Assembly: GCA_026027325.1 (NCBI GenBank)
Contig: JAMSLZ010000008.1
Coordinates: 992,001 to 1,056,000 of the forward strand
Direction of reading: 5' to 3'
Length of the DNA stretch: 64,000 nt
From: Actinomucor elegans
Lineage: Eukaryota > Mucoromycota > Mucoromycetes > Mucorales > Mucoraceae
The position numbers were made by a program, and so were the translations under genes. Below are positions 59,794 to 64,000 of this stretch, one piece after another. The notes under the pieces are model-generated. The model saw only the letters and a program-made list of their open reading frames with translations. It was not told where the DNA came from and searched no databases. Numbering within the stretch: position 1 is the first letter of the stretch; the number at the start of each line of letters is the position of its first letter.

Positions 59794-60783
59794 TTATTCA
59801 ACTCTGCAATGATCAATACGAACAGTATCTTTAGGACTATAAGAAAAGAAACATTAGTTTGAATTCTGTTATAGAAATTGCTTTCTTACCGATCATTTGC
59901 ATCAGTTCTAACCAAACCCATTCTTTTAACGACGTTCATACCATCACTTACTCTTCCAAAAATTGTGTGTTTACCTAAGAAAATAAGTTAATTATATGCT
60001 TAATAGCTACTCGTATATCTATGTACCATCTAACCAAGGCGTAGGCGCCAAAGTAATAAAAAACTATATATATAAAAAGTCAATACTTGAAACAGTTTCA
60101 ATCCTCTCCATTTTACCTGAGATCCGTTTGTGTTGGGGCCCGAGTTGGCCATACTAAGAATACCAGCTCCAGTATGTTTGAGTTCGCGATTAATCTCATC
60201 TTCAAACTTTTCACTATAGTTTCATTGTGTTAACAGCAACTCTTTCCATAATACTGAAAGCTTGATTTACCCATAAATCGATGCACCACCACGTCCAGTA
60301 CCAGTGGGGTCACCACCTATACAATCAAATGTTAAAATCAACGTCTATATATCTACAATAATTATTATTTGCCTTGAATCATAAAATCCTATTGTGTAGA
60401 AAAACGATTAATACTCGAGATTCTTGCTAATTACTCAAAAACGTACCGAGATTATACGATGAAACTACATGATAAGGCAAGCTCATTAGATACATTATGC
60501 TCAGCATGAACAGCAATCGAGGAACTTACGCTAACACCGTCATAATATCCACGTTTAGCCTATGTAAAAGTAAAATTAACGTCAACAACAAACGCATTTC
60601 TTGGTGAAATCTAAACATTACAAGCTCGTAAAAGTTTTTACATGTCCTGTAGTCGAGAATGAAACAATGAATTAATAGATCTAAAAAATTATGGAGATCT
60701 TACTTTGGGGCATGATTCCAATAGAGCTCAATATGGATAGAGCCCATGGAAGTATCGAGGATAACAGACTTTGGTTCAGACAT
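59794..60783 (-). CDS. PPIL1: PPIL1 spliceosomal cyclophilin
   Basis: A single-domain peptidyl-prolyl isomerase of the spliceosome. Nine exons from ATG 60783: [40 protein letters not shown], then an 18-nt exon (60464-60447, FHRIIS) and a 16-nt exon (60388-60373, DFMIQ). Next are [71 protein letters not shown] and VRIDHCRVE. The [11 protein letters not shown] and FEDE blocks identify PPIL1. The intron after DFMIQ has a GC donor. Confidence 0.93.
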
Positions 60784-60862
60784 ACTTTAAAACTATAGAC
60801 AATCAAGAAATAGAACAAGAGCAAACTGCTTTTTTTTTTTTTTTAAATAACCGCGTATTTTA

Positions 60863-62184
60863 TTATTCAAATACAGTTTTGCTACCCTTAAACTCTTGCA
60901 CAGATGGCTTTTGTCTTTGTGCAGCATACAAGGCTTGTCCAGGCTTCACTCTCTCGTGACTGACTGGTTTCTTAGGCTTTCTCTCTCTAAATTCACCATC
61001 TCCTCTTTGTCTTTTCACAAAACCACCTTCTTCTTGATGCTCTTCAGCCTTGTGTCGTTTAGATGCTGGTTCTTCTTGCGTTGAGGCGTCTATTGTTGAT
61101 TCTGTTGCATTATTTGATGAATGAGGCTTATTGGCCTTTTGCTTTTCACGCATTAACCAAGGTTTGGATCTCATATGAGCTTCAGCACTACCAAATTCGA
61201 CCCGCACTTTACGACCATCCAATGTGTGTTTATCTGGTGCACGGATAGCTTTTGTAGCAGCTTCTACTTCGTAATAATCGATATAGGCAAAGCCTTTACA
61301 TTTTCCAGAATCCTCAAAAGTAGCTACACGCACTTTACGGATATCACCAGCCCAAGCAAACTGTTCACGAATCGATTTTTCGGTTGTATCAAAACTCAAG
61401 TTGCCCAAGAACAAGGTAGGACATGGTGGGTTCTTTTGTTTCTTGATCTCTCTCTTTTCGGCTTCTGTGGGTGCTTTGGATCCATCAGCGCGTTCAAAGT
61501 TTTCAGCATCTTTAATCAAAAGCGAACGGCCTTCCAGTTTTTTTTCGGACATGGCTACGCCTTTAGCTGCTTCTTCGGGAGTAGAAAAGAAGATATATGC
61601 AAAACTATATGGAGATGAGTAAACGATAGCGTATTGAACTATAAAACTTACCCTTTGTTATAGTTCTTGGCTCCGTTGCCTTTAGGACATTTGATACGAG
61701 TGATTTCACCGCATTCGGCAAAGAACTCTTTGATTGTATTCAACGTAGTAGCATAGGACAAGTTACCGACCCAAATACCATACTCCATCTCTTTCTTTTT
61801 CTTTTCAGCCTTGGGTTTTTTAACAGGTTCAACTACATTGCCATCAGCATCGAGAACGGGCTCTTTGGGCTCTTCAGACTCTTCTTCCTCATTATCACTC
61901 AATTCTCCTCTCTATAGACATGTCAGCATACCGAATACATTGACTCTTTATACACTGACCTTTCTCTTTTTGTTCAAGTCTTTTTTGGACTTTTTCTTTT
62001 CTCTGTTCTCTCTGTTGATTTTACGTTGAGCTTCTCTTTCTTCCTTGGTCATTTCTTTTCTGAGTCTTCTTCTCTCGGCCTTGGCAGCGAGACGTTCTTT
62101 CTCTTCCTCATCCACATGCATCTCAGTGATCTCTTCGAGCACATTGAAGGCATCGTCGTCTTGCTTTTTGTCTTTCTTTCCCAT
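60863..62184 (-). CDS. NOP13: NOP13-like nucleolar RNA-binding protein, two RRMs
   Basis: Three exons from ATG 62184. The N-terminal 75 residues are charged helical, with a KKSKKDLNKKRK basic run, then an acidic stretch. RRM1 begins GIWVGNLSYATT with RNP1 near GFAYIFF. RRM2 begins TLFLGNLSFDTTEKSIREQF with RNP1 KGFAYIDYYE. The tail is Lys/Glu-rich (KRHKAEEH, then VKRQRGDGEFRERKPKKP). This resembles yeast Nop13 and related pre-60S/nucleolar proteins. Divergent from the ZNF830-like gene with 186 bp between starts. Confidence 0.85.
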
Positions 62185-62370
62185 AGTACTAATTTGTATA
62201 AAGAAGAAAAAAATAATGTGTATCATCTAAACAGTTACATGCCAAATCAATCAAGGTACGAAAAGCAGTCACTTCTCGTTGCCTAGGTAGCCATATTAAG
62301 CCACTGACTCGATCGTGTACAGTGGTGTGTACTCTCTTATTATTATTTTTTGCTTGTAATTCAACAAAAG

Positions 62371-63305
62371 ATGCCGCCTAAACCAGATGTTCGTCGATTA
62401 TTAAAAAACAGCAATCAGAACGGAACAAAGCCAACAAGATAACGCATCCTTTTGCAAAATATGATGAGGCAGGTCGGCTTGTGTGTGTGGTGTGTAATGC
62501 GCCTGTAAAATCAGAAGCAGTTTGGCAAGCTCATTTGGGTTCTGTTGTACATCGCGAAAACATTCAAAAGCTCAAAGCGCTCAAACAACAACAACAGCAG
62601 CAACAACAACTAAAACGTCGAGCATCAACACCACCTTCATCAGAACCCACTGATAATTATAAACGTGTACGTATGGAAGAGGAATCAGATTCAGACAAAC
62701 ATGATATTGAGCTTGATGAAGAAGTCTCGGATGAAGACGAAGATATGGGTCTTCCGAACGACTTTTTCGACAATCCCCATGACGATGTACCAGAAGAAGT
62801 ACCTGAGCAAGAGGTAGAAGAAGAAGCTAACAATGCATTGCCTACTGGCTTTTTTGATGACCCTGAAGAAGATGCGCGCGCTCAAGGCCATTTAGCGCCT
62901 GAAGAGCAAGCACAGGCTGATCTGGAGAAAGATATTGCCATGTTTAATGAAGCAATGATTGAAGTAACTAAAGAGTCCAGAGAGGTACAAGAGGAAGACG
63001 ATGAGACTTTTTGGGTAGAAAGACATTATGATATATCACAAGAACAAGCTGCTTTTGATTCAAGAGTAGAAAAACTAAAGCAATTAAGACAGGGTCAAGA
63101 CGCAGCCATGGCTGTTGACCAAAAACAAGAGAAAGTAGTGGATGGTGATAATGATGATGATGATATACGTATTGGATTAAAGTCAAGTGTGAGACAAATT
63201 TTAAAGAGTAAACCAGCAAAGAAAACTGAATCGATGTTTGACGATGATGACGATGATGACGATGAGAGTGATGAAGAAGAAGACTGGCGTGCACAACAAT
63301 TATAA
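62371..63305 (+). pseudogene. ZNF830: ZNF830-like C2H2 splicing factor, interrupted by a -1 frame shift (possibly programmed)
   Basis: Zero frame: MPPKPDVRRLLK then a stop at 62440. The -1 frame from 62409 reads QQSERNKANKITHPFAKY, then LVCVVCNAPVKSEAVWQAH and VHRENI, the C2H2-type finger of ZNF830. Poly-Gln, acidic segments and a C-terminus TESMFDDDD follow. The N-terminal 12 residues match the expected family start, and the -1 frame has no ATG before the finger, so one gene spans both frames. The break is at AAAAAAC (62403-62409), in zero-frame phase A AAA AAC, a classic -1 slippery heptamer; the expected product would have one more A. It is either a lost base (assembly or real) or programmed frameshifting. 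Confidence 0.7.
62403..62409 (+). promoter_or_regulatory. A AAA AAC slippery heptamer at the ZNF830 frame break
   Basis: In the zero frame set by ATG 62371 the codons are TTA AAA AAC, giving X XXY YYZ in phase. A short AAGCC/GGCTT pairing (62428-62432 with 62475-62479) lies downstream but is 17+ nt away; no strong pseudoknot is evident. Confidence 0.55.
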
Positions 63306-64000
63306 ATAATAGAAACAATACCATATTGACTTATTTCAGTTATAATAAAGACAGCGCAACCTTGCAATTAGATACCTCTGAGAGAGAAAATAAGTAATGA
63401 AAGACTGATGCTTGATGGAATATCGTATCAATGTATACATTAAGTCATTGTAGCCCAAGTTATGCCGGGAAAACTGTATTCCTGTGGCCAACAGTTTCTA
63501 CAAACAGAGAAATGGTACTTCATTCTTAATCTTTGAGTATTTTGATTCGCCGAAGGGGTTCATGCGGAGTTTTTTATTGGCTGGCTGGGATTGACTCGTT
63601 ACGTTTTCTGAGGCTTGCCCTGAATTCGCCAATACTTTAATGCAAAGTTTGTACAATAAAAATAAAAAAAAATCTGTATATTTCATATCCTTTAGTAAAG
63701 CCTGTAAAGAATTAAGTTACGCATAAACTTATTTGAACACTAATAAATAAATGCTTACATAAAGTTAGATTTCATCGCATTTTTTATGATTTTTTTATGG
63801 TTTTTTGGTTTTATGTAGGTCAATATTTATTGGGCAATAGTAATTAAAATAAAACAGCAATGCTTATTAGACTCCCTAACTAAAAATGAATCTTTTACTA
63901 TTTAAAATAGCTCTTACATAGAAAGAAAGTAAGAATAGCATCAGATTTATTAACAAAGATTGCACAACATTTAAGGTTCTATCTAATTGAATAGACATAT
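63306..64000. other. 3' flank with an unidentified minus-strand frame
   Basis: The frame at 63498-63686 (minus) ends in SQPANKKLRMNPFGESKYSKIKNE and might be the terminal exon of a gene extending beyond the window. An upstream acceptor (TTGCATTAAAG) exists. I recognise no family. The remainder is AT-rich. Confidence 0.35.

Overview
This window looks like nuclear DNA of an early-diverging filamentous fungus, most likely Mucoromycota (Mucorales-like). It is AT-rich with long gene-poor spacers. Most genes are split by many short (about 50-70 nt) GT-AG introns. The protein repertoire is fungal: VMA21, tropomyosin, the ERT1/AcuK zinc-cluster factor, EAF1/VID21, BUD31 and sulfiredoxin. No plasmid, phage, CRISPR or bacterial-operon feature is visible.

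Layout. 0-14 kb is gene-dense: the 5' end of a uridine kinase (-), an SR-type nuclear cyclophilin (-), VMA21 (+), a small membrane protein (-), tropomyosin (+), a DnaJ-X co-chaperone (+), a DHTKD1-type 2-oxo-acid dehydrogenase E1 (-) and a large Rrn6/TAF1C-like Pol I factor (-). 14-16 kb has a tiny secreted peptide and ERT1 (+). 16-21 kb is a repeat-bearing desert with a poly(A) retro-insertion signature. 21-31 kb holds EAF1 (+), a free-standing calcineurin A C-terminal fragment (-), BUD31 (-), a mitochondrial carrier (+), a GPI-type acidic protein with an in-frame stop (-) and a reticulon (-). 32-45 kb holds sulfiredoxin (+), a PLB1-like GDSL phospholipase (-), an acyl-CoA oxidase (+) with an unusual active-site motif, a near-perfect 315-bp inverted repeat and a YMC1-like carrier (+). 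46-64 kb holds a divergent forkhead/bZIP pair, an acetylpolyamine-amidohydrolase-like deacetylase (+), a MATE transporter (-), a KAT6-like double-PHD MYST acetyltransferase (+), a PLDc_N microprotein (+), PPIL1 (-), a NOP13-like RRM protein (-) and a ZNF830-like splicing factor (+) interrupted by a -1 frameshift.

The genes do not form one pathway. Themes recur: chromatin and transcription (EAF1, MYST, deacetylase-fold enzyme, forkhead, bZIP, ERT1, Pol I factor), splicing (BUD31, PPIL1, SR cyclophilin, ZNF830), and mitochondrial or peroxisomal metabolism (DHTKD1, two carriers, acyl-CoA oxidase).

The observations most worth checking are the 42.1-42.85 kb inverted repeat (a possible natural hairpin RNA source), the stand-alone calmodulin-binding segment of calcineurin A at 25.2-25.5 kb, the in-phase A AAA AAC slippery heptamer at the exact ZNF830 frame break, the acyl-CoA oxidase lacking the usual catalytic Glu, and the metazoan-like double PHD-MYST protein. 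Exon structures were deduced by eye from splice signals and protein continuity. Family calls rest on recalled family motifs, not on searches.
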